From Candidatus Binataceae bacterium (lineage in GTDB: Bacteria > Desulfobacterota > Binatia > Binatales > Binataceae): a DNA stretch of 64,000 nt. Shown in pieces: positions 6,864 to 19,292 of the stretch (positions are counted from its first letter, which is position 1; the number at the start of each line of letters is the position of its first letter). The stretch lies in the NCBI GenBank assembly GCA_035508495.1, contig DATJMX010000084.1:1-64000 (forward strand), in the 5' to 3' direction. Made by a program: the position numbers and the translations under genes. Below the pieces are notes generated by a model. It did not search any database. It was not told the origin of the DNA and worked only from the letters and a program-made list of their open reading frames with translations.

Positions 6864-8306
6864 TCAAGATTTTGCGATGCTGCCGACCGCAAATTCCAGA
6901 CGCGCAACCGTGCGATTTTTACCGAGCACCGCGACGACCTCGTAGATGCCCGGGCTCACGGTGCCGCCCGTCAGCGCGACGCGCACCGGCTGCGCAAGCT
7001 GTCCCAGCTTGAGGCTGAACTTCGCCAGCACGCGCTCGAACGCGGATTGGATCGCAGGTTCGACAAACTCGCCGTCGATCGCGTTGATCTCCACGGCGAG
7101 GGTTTTCAGCGCATCCGCGATTTCCGGCTTGAGGAACTTCGCCGCGGCCTTCGGATCAGTCGCGACGTCGTCGCGCAGATAGAAGGACGCGAACTCCGCC
7201 AGCTCGTCGAGCGTCTTGGCGCGCTCGTGCAGGGTCGCGACCGCGCGCTCCAGCCACGCATCGTCGCCCGGAATCGGCCATCCCCGCTTGGCGATGAACG
7301 GTTTGACGAGCTGCGCCAGTTCCGCCGCTGTCTTCTGCTTGAGGTAGTGGAAGTTCAGCCAGAGCAGCTTTTCGGCGTTGAAGACGCCGGCTGATTTTCC
7401 GCACGCCTCGAAGCCGAAGAAATGAATCAGCTCGTCCTTGGAGAAGATCTCCTGATCGCCATGCGACCATCCGAGCCGCGCGAGATAGTTGATGAGGGTT
7501 TCAGGAAAATATCCCGCATCGCGATAGGCGAACACCGAAGTATGGCCATGACGCTTCGAGAGCTTCGATCCGTCCTGCCCCAACACCATCGGCAGATGCG
7601 CAAAGGCTGGCGGCTTCAACCCGAGCGCCAGATAGATCTGGATCTGACGTGGAGTGTTGGGCAGATGGTCGTCGCCGCGCACCACGTGCGTAATCTCGAA
7701 GTCCGCGTCGTCGAGCACTGTTGCGAAATTGTAGGTCGGCACGCCGTCCGAGCGGAAAATGATCAGATCATCGAGCTCGGCGTTTTCGAATACCGCGCGT
7801 CCTTTGACCAAGTCGTCAACAACGGTCTGGCCGATGCGCGGCGAGCGGAATCGAATCGTGTAGTTGCGCCCCGCGCGCTTGTCAGGCAGTTGCAAGTCCG
7901 CGGCGAACGACTTGTCGCGGCAGGTTCCGTCGTATCCCGGCTTGCGGCGCTCCTTCTCCGCTAGCTTGCGCTTGGCGTCGAGTTCCTCGGCGCTGCAGTA
8001 ACATGGATACGCGTTGCCCTCGCGCAGAAGCTGAAGCGCCGCCTCGCGATACCGTTCGAAGCGGTTCGACTCGAAATACTTTGGATCGGGCGGACCCTCG
8101 TCCCATTCCATGCCGAGCCATTTGAGGCTCGCGAGAATCTCCTCGAGGGACTCCTTGGTCGAGCGTTCCTGATCGGTGTCGTCGATACGCAGGATGAACG
8201 CGCCCTTGTGATGGCGCGCGTACAGGTAGGCGAACAATCCCGAGCGCACGTTGCCAATATGCAACGAGCCGGTCGGGCTCGGTGCGTACCGAGTTCGAAC
8301 CGTCAT
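6864..8306 (-). CDS. gltX: Glutamyl-tRNA synthetase
   Basis: 480 residues, class I synthetase. The HIGH signature is present as LHIGN in PSPTGSLHIGN and KMSKS as KLSKR. A Cys-x-Cys (CYCSAEEL) recalls the zinc site of GluRS. I start it at ATG 8306, five bases after the guaA stop, because a GGGAG ribosome site overlaps the last guaA codons; an in-frame ATG at 8324 lies inside guaA and is less likely. Charges tRNA-Glu in the cytoplasm. Cotranscribed with guaA. Confidence 0.96.
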   Translation of the reverse strand: MTVRTRYAPSPTGSLHIGNVRSGLFAYLYARHHKGAFILRIDDTDQERSTKESLEEILASLKWLGMEWDEGPPDPKYFESNRFERYREAALQLLREGNAYPCYCSAEELDAKRKLAEKERRKPGYDGTCRDKSFAADLQLPDKRAGRNYTIRFRSPRIGQTVVDDLVKGRAVFENAELDDLIIFRSDGVPTYNFATVLDDADFEITHVVRGDDHLPNTPRQIQIYLALGLKPPAFAHLPMVLGQDGSKLSKRHGHTSVFAYRDAGYFPETLINYLARLGWSHGDQEIFSKDELIHFFGFEACGKSAGVFNAEKLLWLNFHYLKQKTAAELAQLVKPFIAKRGWPIPGDDAWLERAVATLHERAKTLDELAEFASFYLRDDVATDPKAAAKFLKPEIADALKTLAVEINAIDGEFVEPAIQSAFERVLAKFSLKLGQLAQPVRVALTGGTVSPGIYEVVAVLGKNRTVARLEFAVGSIAKS

Positions 8307-8310
8307 TGAA

Positions 8311-9843
<1,533 letters not shown>

Positions 9844-9946
9844 GGGGAGTGCCTTGACCGATCAATATACGGTCGCGCGCCGCGGCACGAAAGGTCCAGA
9901 CGGGAGCGTCGCGCACCGAGCTGGAATCCGCTGTGGATACCCCGGC

Positions 9947-10582
9947 CTAAACCGACGGATCGAATCTGCGAATCCTGATGACGTAGTCCATGATCTCAGC
10001 CGCGGCGCCTGCGATCGCCAACTCGACGGGGCGATGCGATAGCGCGCGCATCGGCAAGCCAAGCTCGGTCGATTCGTGAGCCCATCCGCTGCTCAGCCAC
10101 TTCTCATACGGCACGAAGCTGGCGCGGCCGCGGCGCGCGGCAAGTCTCATCGCATTGCCGGTATTGAAGGCCGTGACGAATGCCCTGGGCGCATGGCGCG
10201 CGAGCATCCGCGCCGCGTCGATCTCGAGAATATGCTGCGGCGCCGGCGCGCAGGCACGAGCCTGGCGCGCGAGACGTTCGGGATCGATCCAGAAGAACAC
10301 GTAGCTGTTGAGGAGCGCATACCAGTCTGCGGGCGAGGTTCCGTCAACGAGGCATCGCGCGAGTGCCGCCGGCGGCATCGGGGTCTGATCGCGAATCACG
10401 ATACCGCCGGGCAGAACGGCTCCGGCTCGGCGCTGCTCTTTCTCGATTCTTTCGCGCTCGGGTCCGCTCACCCCTGTGCAGTCCAGCAGCCCGCTGGTGC
10501 TCATGAGTCCCAGCTTTTTGATCGATGCGAGATTCCGCTCGTCGGCTAGATGATAAACGCGCGAGATGGGTTTCGGACTCAT
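9947..10582 (-). CDS. DUF7002-like conserved protein
   Basis: 211 residues. The pattern is conserved across a bacterial family: YHLADERNLASIKKLGLMST near the N-terminus, then IVIRDQTPMPPAAL, FFWIDPERL and FNTGNAMR. The opening H...NL..I...GL.S layout recalls ADP-ribosyltransferase-fold proteins (DarT, RNA 2'-phosphotransferase), and I therefore suspect that fold, but I cannot name a catalytic residue. Single gene between guaA and a lipoprotein gene. Function unknown; no antitoxin partner is visible. Confidence 0.65.
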   Translation of the reverse strand: MSPKPISRVYHLADERNLASIKKLGLMSTSGLLDCTGVSGPERERIEKEQRRAGAVLPGGIVIRDQTPMPPAALARCLVDGTSPADWYALLNSYVFFWIDPERLARQARACAPAPQHILEIDAARMLARHAPRAFVTAFNTGNAMRLAARRGRASFVPYEKWLSSGWAHESTELGLPMRALSHRPVELAIAGAAAEIMDYVIRIRRFDPSV

Positions 10583-10677
10583 CGGGCCATGCCTGCACCT
10601 TGGATCACATTGAAGGTAACTGAGCCGTTGAGTACTAAGGTCAGTCGGTGGCGCGAATCAATCGCGGAGGTTCTCTA

Positions 10678-11418
10678 TTGAAATCGACAATTCTGAAACG
10701 AGCAAGCCTGTTGCTGGTCCTGACAACCGCGGGATGCGCGGGCGCGAAAGTCGGACAGGAAGTACAAACTGCGATGCCCGCCAATAACGCCCCGCCCTCG
10801 CAGATCGTGGTCTATCCATTCGCCGTTGACACCTCCGACGTGCAACTGAATTCGGGCATCCTCCAGCGCGCTTACCGCAGCATGTCGGACGCGAACGTGG
10901 GCGCGCAGCAGGAGCAGATCGCGCATGAGTCGGCAGAGAATGTTTGCCTGCAAATCGTTACCAAGCTCTCACAGAAGGGCTACCAGGCGATCTGCCAGAA
11001 ACGGGGAATCGCGCCCGGCAGCGGCAATATCATGGTTGTCGAGGGCGAGTTCACCAACATCGACGAAGGCAATCGGCTGCGCAGACTGGTTATTGGTCTC
11101 GGCGCCGGAGCCTCAAAGCTTGATACAGACGTTTATCTTTACCAGCCCAACGGCGAGGGCGGGCTCAGCCAGTTAATGGCGTTCAATACGCACGCTGAGA
11201 GCGGCAAAATGCCCGGAGCTGGCATCACCGGACCAGCGGGTGCCGCCGCAGGCGGCGCGGCGGCAGTCGCCACGCTCGGCGCGAATGTCGCCATGGGCGG
11301 CGCCAAGACCTACACCTCTTCCACAAATTTTCTCGGCGACAAGACCGCGGAGCAAATCGTCGATCAGATCATGAAGTACTATCAGCAGCAGGGATGGGCA
11401 CAGCAGGCGTCGCTGTAG
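10678..11418 (+). CDS. DUF4410-type lipoprotein
   Basis: About 246 residues. I choose the TTG at 10678 because GGAGG sits seven bases upstream and it gives a compact signal peptide, MKSTILKRASLLLVLTTAGC, with lipobox TAGC; a GTG at 10648 would add ten residues before the basic n-region. The body matches the DUF4410 pattern: IVVYPFAVD, a LSQKGYQAICQ helix, VVEGEFTNIDEGNRLRRLVIG and a Gly/Ala-rich segment that could insert in a membrane (GAAAGGAAAVATLG). Periplasmic or outer membrane; function unknown. Ends at a strong terminator. Confidence 0.75.
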   Translation: MKSTILKRASLLLVLTTAGCAGAKVGQEVQTAMPANNAPPSQIVVYPFAVDTSDVQLNSGILQRAYRSMSDANVGAQQEQIAHESAENVCLQIVTKLSQKGYQAICQKRGIAPGSGNIMVVEGEFTNIDEGNRLRRLVIGLGAGASKLDTDVYLYQPNGEGGLSQLMAFNTHAESGKMPGAGITGPAGAAAGGAAAVATLGANVAMGGAKTYTSSTNFLGDKTAEQIVDQIMKYYQQQGWAQQASL

Positions 11419-11440
11419 GCGATTCGACTTGCGAAGAATT

Positions 11441-11470
11441 AACGGCCGGGATCGATCGATCCCGGCCGTT
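11441..11470. terminator. 30-bp perfect palindrome, bidirectional terminator
   Basis: AACGGCCGGGATCGA (11441-11455) is followed directly by its reverse complement (11456-11470) and then TTGATTTT. It separates the convergent ends of the DUF4410 gene and the ferredoxin gene. GC-rich stem plus T-rich tail on the plus strand is what a factor-independent terminator looks like. Confidence 0.8.
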
Positions 11471-11483
11471 TGATTTTGACGCG

Positions 11484-11669
11484 TTACTCGCGAATCTTGA
11501 GCGCGCCCGATGGGCACGCAGCGACCGTCGCGCGCACCTTCTCGTCGTCAGCCGCGCTCGGATCGATCACGAACTTGCCGTGCTCGACCTTGAAGACCTG
11601 CGGCAGAGTCTTCACGCAATTTGCTGAATGACTGCAAACTTTAGAATCCCAGGTGACCTGAACTGCCAT
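11484..11669 (-). CDS. Small divergent ferredoxin (Fer4_19-like)
   Basis: 61 residues with cysteines C12, C18 and C52 (VCSHSANC... and ACPSGAL). This spacing matches the divergent mono-cluster ferredoxins of the Fer4_19 type rather than a classic 2x[4Fe-4S] protein. The three ligands suggest a [3Fe-4S] cluster or a fourth non-Cys ligand. Probably a low-potential electron carrier in the cytoplasm. It lies 26 bases downstream of the dienelactone hydrolase gene and is likely cotranscribed with it. Confidence 0.8.
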   Translation of the reverse strand: MAVQVTWDSKVCSHSANCVKTLPQVFKVEHGKFVIDPSAADDEKVRATVAACPSGALKIRE

Positions 11670-11695
11670 CGTCGTTTCACCTCTTGAGAGAGTCT

Positions 11696-12433
11696 TTAGC
11701 GGAGCGTCCTCGCGAACAGCGCGGCCATCTTATCGAAAGCGCGATCGGCTTCGTCCTTCTTGTAAACCGGGCTGTCGGGAACCGTCCAGCCATGGAACGC
11801 GGCGAAGACCTCGCTCTCATACTTGCCGCCCCATGCCTTCAGCGCCGCCTCTAAATTCTGAATCGCCTCGGCGGGCATACTCTGATCCTTGTCGGCGTGG
11901 CCGATGAAAAGCTCGGCCTTGATCTTCGGCAACACCTGATGCGGACTGGTGGGCGCCGCGCTATACAATCCGCCGCCGTGAAAGGTCGCGACCGCCGCGA
12001 TCTTGTCGGGCCGCGCGGCGGCAGTGCGCATTGCCATCGCCCCGGTGAAGCAGTAGCCGACTGCGCCCATTTTGCCCTTCGCGACCGAATCCTGCGCGGC
12101 GAGAAAATCCGCGTATGCCGCCCCGTCGGTGTCCATCTTGGCGGGCTGCAGCGCGGCCGACAGCTCGCCGAACCGCTTCATCGTGCGCTCCTCGCCCATC
12201 TTGGGCGCGAAGTCGAGCATCGGCGGCTTGCCCGCTCTGAAAAACACGTTCGGCATCAGCACTACGAAGCCCTTATCGGCGAGCCGCCGCGCCATCTCGC
12301 GATGCGACGGGCGAATCCCGCCGATGTCCGTCAGATGAAGCACACCGGGCAGCGGATTGTTGCCATCGGGACGGAAAAGCACCGCATCCGAGCTTCCGTC
12401 TGACATGGGAATTACGATGTCGCGTTCGATCAC
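11696..12433 (-). CDS. Dienelactone hydrolase family protein
   Basis: 245 residues, alpha/beta hydrolase. The catalytic Cys is in GYCFTGAMAM, the Asp in GHADKDQSM and the His in AAFHGW, the triad arrangement of the DLH family; the oxyanion strand is VLHLTDIGG. These enzymes open dienelactones in chlorocatechol breakdown, but many relatives act on other esters, so the substrate is open. Cytoplasmic. Divergent from the quinone oxidoreductase gene. Confidence 0.87.
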   Translation of the reverse strand: MIERDIVIPMSDGSSDAVLFRPDGNNPLPGVLHLTDIGGIRPSHREMARRLADKGFVVLMPNVFFRAGKPPMLDFAPKMGEERTMKRFGELSAALQPAKMDTDGAAYADFLAAQDSVAKGKMGAVGYCFTGAMAMRTAAARPDKIAAVATFHGGGLYSAAPTSPHQVLPKIKAELFIGHADKDQSMPAEAIQNLEAALKAWGGKYESEVFAAFHGWTVPDSPVYKKDEADRAFDKMAALFARTLR

Positions 12434-12500
12434 CGGCGCCTCCTGCGTGAGAGTTATTCGCGACTATAGAACTGTACGGTTGCGTGTATATATAGCGCAT

Positions 12501-12514
12501 CGATTGCACAATCG
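12501..12514. promoter_or_regulatory. Short inverted repeat between divergent genes
   Basis: CGATTG, two bases, CAATCG, just after an AT-rich stretch (GTATATATAG at 12485-12494) in the 105-bp region shared by the hydrolase and the oxidoreductase. It could be an operator; the match is short. Confidence 0.25.
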
Positions 12515-12538
12515 GAAAATATTCAAGCGGTGAATGCG

Positions 12539-13507
12539 ATGAAGGCGATCCAATTCGACGAGCTCGGCGGCCCGGAAGTGATGCATCTGCGCGAAATTCC
12601 GATTCCGGAGCTGAAGCCGGGAACGGTCATCGTGCGCAATCGCGTCATCGCGCTCAACTACGGCGACGTGTTTTTTCTGCGCGGCCAATACCTCGTCAAA
12701 CCCGTCTTCCCCGACGTACCCGGGATGGAAGCCGCGGGCGAAATCGAAGCGGTCGCGCCGGATGTCACCGACCTCAAGCCCGGAATGCGTGTCGCTTATA
12801 TCGGGATGGGCGCGTACGCGGAGTTCACGCGGATTCGGGCCTCGCGCGTGATTCCGATTCCCGATGGCGCGAGTTTCGAGCAGGCGGCCGCGTTTCCGAT
12901 CGCGGTGCTCACCGCATGGCATCTGCTCCAAACCTGTCATCACACGACGGCGAATCAGACCGTGCTGATTCACTCCGCGGCGGGCGGCGTTGGAATTGCG
13001 GCGGTGCAGATCGCGCATGCTGCCGGCGCTCGCGTGATCGGAACCGTATCGAGCAACGACAAGATTCCGTTCGTGCGCCAGTATGGCGCTGACGACGCGA
13101 TCAATTACGCGAGCGAGGACTTCGCCGCCGAGGCGATGCGAATCACGGGCGGCCGCGGCGTCGATCTGATTCTCGACGCGGTCGGCAAACCAACCTTCGA
13201 AAAGGGAATCGGATGCCTCGCGCCATTCGGCCATCTGATTCTCTACGGCAGCGCCAGCGGCGCGCCGGATCGAATCGATCCGATGCGGCTGTTCGCCAAA
13301 TCACTGAAAGTCAGCGGCTTCGTCGTGCCGATGGTTTACGGGATGCGCGAGATTCATCGGCGCGGCCTCGAGGCGGTTTTCCAACTCGCGCGCGACGGCA
13401 AGCTGACGGTGCCGATTGGCGCGCAATTCGGACTCGCCCAGGCGCGCGAGGCGCTCAGCCTTCTCGAATCGCGCCGCTCGATGGGAAAAATCCTGATCAT
13501 TCCCTAA
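12539..13507 (+). CDS. Quinone oxidoreductase / zinc-independent MDR family
   Basis: About 322 residues, medium-chain reductase fold. The Rossmann motif HSAAGGVGIAAVQIA and the conserved NYGDVFFLRGQY segment near the N-terminus place it with NADPH:quinone reductase (zeta-crystallin-like) proteins; no structural zinc cysteines are visible. It uses NADPH to reduce quinones or enones. Start uncertain: GTG 12530 or ATG 12539, neither with a good ribosome site. Cytoplasmic. Confidence 0.85.
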   Translation: MKAIQFDELGGPEVMHLREIPIPELKPGTVIVRNRVIALNYGDVFFLRGQYLVKPVFPDVPGMEAAGEIEAVAPDVTDLKPGMRVAYIGMGAYAEFTRIRASRVIPIPDGASFEQAAAFPIAVLTAWHLLQTCHHTTANQTVLIHSAAGGVGIAAVQIAHAAGARVIGTVSSNDKIPFVRQYGADDAINYASEDFAAEAMRITGGRGVDLILDAVGKPTFEKGIGCLAPFGHLILYGSASGAPDRIDPMRLFAKSLKVSGFVVPMVYGMREIHRRGLEAVFQLARDGKLTVPIGAQFGLAQAREALSLLESRRSMGKILIIP

Positions 13508-13653
13508 GCGTTTTAGCGGGTCGTGCAGAATCGATCTGTTTGCCAAATTCGTGGCGCATCGCATCGTCATTGACGGGCATTCGCTCGTTTGACCAATCAT
13601 CGCAGGGGCATAGCAGTTGCTTGACGCTCAGTCGGATTCCGATCCGCTCAGTG

Positions 13654-15228
<1,575 letters not shown>

Positions 15229-15233
15229 TCGTG

Positions 15234-15614
15234 ATGGCGAAGGGCGAGATTCTTATCGTCGATGACAACCAGTTAAACCTGAAGCTGATCCGTGTCCTGC
15301 TCGTCGGCGAAGGCTATTCAGTAAAAACCGCGGGCGACGCCGAAGAAGCGATCGCAATGCTTGAAACGGCGCTGCCCGATCTGATCCTGATGGACGTGCA
15401 GCTCCCGGGCATGGACGGACTCGAGCTGACACGCCGCCTCAAGAGCGACCCCGAACGCCGCAAGATCGTGATCCTCGCGCTGACCGCGTATGCGATGAAG
15501 GGCGACGAGGAAAAGGCGCGCGCCGCCGGCGCCGATGGATACCTGACCAAGCCGGTGGATACACGCACGCTGCCCGAAGTGATCGCGGGCTATCTGGAAC
15601 GCCGCGGCGGGTGA
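15234..15614 (+). CDS. Single-domain response regulator
   Basis: 126 residues, CheY/DivK-like receiver only. The acidic pocket is D10-D11, the phospho-acceptor D54 lies in LILMDVQLPG, and T and K of the switch are in ALTAYAM and YLTKPVD. It starts five bases after the kinase stop (a GTG at 15231 is a possible alternative), so it is surely the kinase's partner. With no output domain it must act by protein contact or pass the phosphate on. Confidence 0.93.
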   Translation: MAKGEILIVDDNQLNLKLIRVLLVGEGYSVKTAGDAEEAIAMLETALPDLILMDVQLPGMDGLELTRRLKSDPERRKIVILALTAYAMKGDEEKARAAGADGYLTKPVDTRTLPEVIAGYLERRGG

Positions 15615-15630
15615 GAATCTGGCGATCGCG

Positions 15631-16878
15631 CTAGGCTACCTTCGACGGAGCAGGAGCGACGTCCATCGGCGCCGGCGCGGAATTCACCATTGCGAGCGTG
15701 CTCTCCGCAGGCCGCACGCTTTCTTTGCGGGGCTCGCGCAGAGCGAGGAAGCGAGTTTCGACTAATCGGTAGTGCAGCCAGGCGACGCCGACGCTGATCG
15801 TCCAGACCGCAACGATCGCGATGACTTCCTGTGGAATCGTGCCGACCGCCTCGAACCGCAAATGCATCAGGCGCGCGACCATCCGCCACACCGGATCGTG
15901 GAACAGGTAGATACCGTAGGAAATCTTGCCGACCTCAACCAGCGGCCGCGTGGAAAGGATGCGCGCCGGCCACGATCGCGCCTGTAGAAAAAGCGCAATC
16001 ACGAACAGAGCGGTTGCGACAGCGATTAGGGTGAATCCGAGCGTAGCCGCGTGCCATCCGGGTCCATCGATAGTCGAGCCGGCCGTCGCCCACGCCATCG
16101 CGACGATCGCGATCATCGATGCTGACGCGGTAAACCAGCTCCAATCTCGCAGCCGCTGGAAGAACGACTGGGCCATCGGCTCCGAGAGCGCCAGTGCAGC
16201 CGCGCAACCCATCAGGATCGTGTCGATACGGGTGTCGAACCCATAGTAAACGCGATCCAGGGATCGCTGGGACGGCTCCATGAGATGACCCGGGTTCATT
16301 CTCGCGAACACCAGCCATCGATGGACGAGCACGATCGTTACAAGCACCAGCGCGATTCGAAGGCATCGCCGTAGGCCGAACTTCCGAAGCGTCCACGGCC
16401 AGCAGAGATAGAACTGCTCTTCGATACACAGCGACCACGCAACGCCATAGGGCGGAAACGCGCACCAGCCGAATGCAATCGCGAAGTTCAGCGTGTAAGT
16501 AAGGAAATACGGCAGAGTGCCGACAATCGCGAAAAAATGGTTTCGATTCAGGAAATATAGCAGCAGTGTGAACCCGATCAGCCCCGAGAAATACGCCGGT
16601 TGCAGGCGAAGCGCACGGCGAAAGTAAAAGCGCCGCAGATCGAACGTGCCGCGCCGTTCGAGCTCCGCGATCACGATCCACGTGATCAGAAACCCGCTCA
16701 GGACGAAGAATACATCGACGCCCACCCATCCGCGATTGGTCAGGTTGTTGAGCCAGGCCCGATCCCAGGAGCCGACGTGAAATGCGATAACCGCGGTGAT
16801 GCAGAGTGCGCGCAGGCCGTCGAACGCCGGCTGGTAGCTGACATGACTGAGCAGAGGTTCCGCGGGTCTGGTAGTCAT
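15631..16878 (-). CDS. Membrane acyltransferase, family 3 (OafA/YrhL-like)
   Basis: 415 residues with about ten hydrophobic segments. Family signature at the N-terminus: FDGLRALCITAVIAFH (the catalytic His) and GVDVFFVLSGFLI, then RRFYFRRALRLQPAY. These enzymes move acetyl or other acyl groups onto sugars of O-antigen, exopolysaccharide or peptidoglycan at the inner membrane. No glycosyltransferase is adjacent, so the target is unknown. Its 3' end meets that of the response regulator gene. Confidence 0.9.
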   Translation of the reverse strand: MTTRPAEPLLSHVSYQPAFDGLRALCITAVIAFHVGSWDRAWLNNLTNRGWVGVDVFFVLSGFLITWIVIAELERRGTFDLRRFYFRRALRLQPAYFSGLIGFTLLLYFLNRNHFFAIVGTLPYFLTYTLNFAIAFGWCAFPPYGVAWSLCIEEQFYLCWPWTLRKFGLRRCLRIALVLVTIVLVHRWLVFARMNPGHLMEPSQRSLDRVYYGFDTRIDTILMGCAAALALSEPMAQSFFQRLRDWSWFTASASMIAIVAMAWATAGSTIDGPGWHAATLGFTLIAVATALFVIALFLQARSWPARILSTRPLVEVGKISYGIYLFHDPVWRMVARLMHLRFEAVGTIPQEVIAIVAVWTISVGVAWLHYRLVETRFLALREPRKESVRPAESTLAMVNSAPAPMDVAPAPSKVA

Positions 16879-17052
16879 TGCCGATCGAAATCGCGTTCAA
16901 GAGAGCAAGCACGATGCCATCCGCGCTCACCGGACACATGTCAGTTTGTGTTCGTTAAATCACGCTTTTGTCGAGGCAGCCCGAATCGTTCGCGTAAATC
17001 TTTCTAACCTGGATTACCGGGTTCTTGGTCCATGCAGCGGGCGAAGTTTTAA

Positions 17053-18387
17053 CTAAGCCGGCAACGCATTCGAATCAGACGCGCCGATTGCCTTGAGACC
17101 TGTGATCAAGACCGCCGCGCATCCGAGGATGATCACGCCGCAAATCACGACCGCTTGCTGCGGTCCGACGTGATTGCCGACAAAGCCGACCTCGAGCGCG
17201 CCGAGCGGCGTCATCCCCACCGCGGCGAGCTGATAGGTGCTCATCACGCGGCCGCGCAGGTCGTTGGAAACGAAAAGCTGCACGAGGGTGTTATTGCTCG
17301 CGCGAAAATTCGTCAGCCCCGCGCCAATCACGAGCTGCGCCGCGAGCGACAGGAACATCCGATGCGACAGGCCGAACACGACGATACCCACACCCGAGAT
17401 CAGCAGCCCGACAATCAGATTATTCCTGATGCCGCGTGTCGTCACGCGCGAGGCCAGCGTCGCCGCGCCGAGCACCGAGCCGAGGCCCTGAATCGCGACC
17501 AGGAAACCGTAGGTGCGCGCGTCGCCGTGGAGAACATTGCGCGCAAACAGCGGCACCAGCACGAGGTATTGATAGCCGAATCCGTTCGCCATCGCCGCCA
17601 GCGCCATCTGGTAGAAAATCGGCCGATGCTGCCAGACGTAACTCAGCCCCTCGCGAAGCTGATGCATCACCCGCGCTCCGCTCTCAGTGATGATGCGCGC
17701 CGGAACATCCATCTGGGTCAGACTCCAGATCACGGCGAGGAAGCTGAGGCCATTGAGAAAGAAGCAGGTGCCGATACCGAGCCATGCGATCAGGAGCCCG
17801 GCGATCGCGGGACCGATCATTCGCGCGCCGTTGAACATCATCGAGTTGAGCGCGATCGCGTTGGCGAGATCCTCGTAGCCAACCATCTCGACGACGAACG
17901 ATTGCCGTCCCGGCATGTCGAAGGCGCCAATCGTGCCGTTGAACGCCGCCAGCGCGATCACGTGATAGACGCGCACCCTGCCCGACCACGTCAGCGCGGC
18001 GAGCGTGAACGCGCTCAGCATCAGCAGATTTTGTGTCACGATGATCAGGCGGCGGCGATCGGCCCGATCGACGAAAACGCCCGCGAATAAACCCACCAGT
18101 AAAATCGGCGTGAACTGCGCGAACGAGACCACGCCGAGCATCATCGAGGAGTTCGTCAGCTTGAGCACCAGCCACGCCTGCGCTGCGCTCTGCATCCAGG
18201 TGCCCGCGAGCGAAGTCATCTGGCCGCCGAAGTAGAGACGGTAATTGCGATGATGCAGGGCGCGGAACGCGCCGAGGCTCGACGCGGTCTCCGTCGGCTG
18301 GGGCTCGGAAGAATCGGCGCCGATTTCTTCAGGCGGAGGCTCGGTCAGGTCCGGCCGCGGTTCATCTGCCATCAGAGTCGAGTCCAA
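17053..18387 (-). CDS. MFS transporter, exporter type
   Basis: 444 residues with twelve hydrophobic stretches. After an acidic, proline-rich cytoplasmic tail comes FRALHHRNYRLYFGGQMTSLAGTWMQ, the usual entry of the MFS_3 (enterobactin-exporter-like) group, and loop 2-3 VFVDRADRRRL, the MFS motif A. Substrate unknown; drug or siderophore export is typical for the group. Single gene, divergent from the Usp-like gene. Confidence 0.88.
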   Translation of the reverse strand: MDSTLMADEPRPDLTEPPPEEIGADSSEPQPTETASSLGAFRALHHRNYRLYFGGQMTSLAGTWMQSAAQAWLVLKLTNSSMMLGVVSFAQFTPILLVGLFAGVFVDRADRRRLIIVTQNLLMLSAFTLAALTWSGRVRVYHVIALAAFNGTIGAFDMPGRQSFVVEMVGYEDLANAIALNSMMFNGARMIGPAIAGLLIAWLGIGTCFFLNGLSFLAVIWSLTQMDVPARIITESGARVMHQLREGLSYVWQHRPIFYQMALAAMANGFGYQYLVLVPLFARNVLHGDARTYGFLVAIQGLGSVLGAATLASRVTTRGIRNNLIVGLLISGVGIVVFGLSHRMFLSLAAQLVIGAGLTNFRASNNTLVQLFVSNDLRGRVMSTYQLAAVGMTPLGALEVGFVGNHVGPQQAVVICGVIILGCAAVLITGLKAIGASDSNALPA

Positions 18388-18534
18388 TCTTTCGGCGCAT
18401 GCGCCGATCCTATCGGGATCGGCATTTCATTTTGAAGTGGGCGCGAACAATGCGATTCGCACGATCATGGCGTGCGCCTCGAAAATCCTGAGAATCGACG
18501 GTCCATTTCGGCGCGGCACATCTGATGCTCTCTG

Positions 18535-19092
18535 ATGGTTATGGCCGCTATCTTCCAAAAGTCACACCCGCTCAATGGTTCCGCGACGCTTCGGCCAACT
18601 CTCCGGCTCGTGCGCCGTGAGCGTGAGCAGAACCAGATTCCCGCCGAAAATCCCACTCCGCGAAAAGGCGCCGCCGTCATGGCGTATCTCGCGCCGGGCA
18701 AGAATGGCAACGAGCGTCTGCTCCGCAAGGCCAAGGAGGCCGCGCTCGAAACGGGCGGCGAGTTGATCGCTGTCTATATCGTTACGCCGCGGATCTTGGG
18801 CGGAGTTACGAATCCGCGCGCGCTGATCGACGATCTGATTCTCGCCGGCGCACTTGGCGCAAAAATCGTGTGGCTCGAATCGCGCGACCCGGCTGACGAA
18901 CTGCTCAAGCTCGCCGCTAACTCGGGTGTCTCGCGAATCTTCGTCGGGCGGAGCGAGCCATCGATACTTCGACGATCAGTCTACGAAGAACTGATGAATC
19001 GCGGCGACGGTTTCCGCATCGACGTGGTCGGCTTCGAGCGCTCGCCTGCGAGGGCACAAGCCTCGCCGGCACGCACGAGTATCACGGCCTGA
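18535..19092 (+). CDS. Usp-like domain protein, KdpD type
   Basis: 185 residues. The core (about 45-165) resembles the universal-stress domain found inside KdpD: AVMAYLAPGKNGNERLLRKA, GGELIAVYIVTP, LGAKIVWLES and SRIFVGRSEPS. The nucleotide-binding G-x(2)-G-x(9)-G set of true UspA is not evident. I keep the ATG at 18535, since a start at 18667 would cut the first beta strand. The C-terminus ends against the decayed oxidoreductase fragment on the other strand. Confidence 0.65.
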   Translation: MVMAAIFQKSHPLNGSATLRPTLRLVRREREQNQIPAENPTPRKGAAVMAYLAPGKNGNERLLRKAKEAALETGGELIAVYIVTPRILGGVTNPRALIDDLILAGALGAKIVWLESRDPADELLKLAANSGVSRIFVGRSEPSILRRSVYEELMNRGDGFRIDVVGFERSPARAQASPARTSITA

Positions 19093-19280
19093 CGCCGACC
19101 GCCGTCTGATCGCGCGCCGCGCAAGCGCACACCCTCAGGCATCAGGCCTTCGCCGCCAGGCTTGTCGATTGGCGGATGATTATAATCGAGTACGAGCGCG
19201 TCGATGCCCCGCGCAGGAGCCGTAATTGCGGGGGTGAGTCCGGCAGGCCCGCCCACGATCAACGCACCGGCCGCAACCAT
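19093..19280 (-). pseudogene. Remnant of an FAD-dependent oxidoreductase (N-terminal piece)
   Basis: On the minus strand, 12 bases after the polyketide synthase gene, the frame reads ALIVGGPAGLTPAITAPARG, then LVLDYNHPPIDKPGGEGLMP. This is the start of a geranylgeranyl-reductase/UbiH-type flavoprotein (dinucleotide fold, then DKPCGEGLMPDGV in intact relatives). One Gly of GGGPAG is missing, the usual Cys is replaced, and similarity ends after about 55 residues. Type III PKS clusters often carry such an oxidoreductase, so this looks like the decayed tailoring gene of the cluster. Confidence 0.65.
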
Positions 19281-19292
19281 CGAAACTCGGAC

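Noticed and set aside
9947..10582. DUF7002-like protein considered as DarT of a toxin-antitoxin pair
   Set aside because: No DarG macrodomain or other antitoxin gene on either side.
10678..11418. Gly/Ala-rich lipoprotein considered as a toxin-like or colicin-type protein
   Set aside because: The overall pattern fits DUF4410, and no immunity gene is next to it.
17155..18090. 311-codon plus-strand frame opposite the MFS gene
   Set aside because: His/Arg/Asp-rich shadow; the MFS protein accounts for the region.
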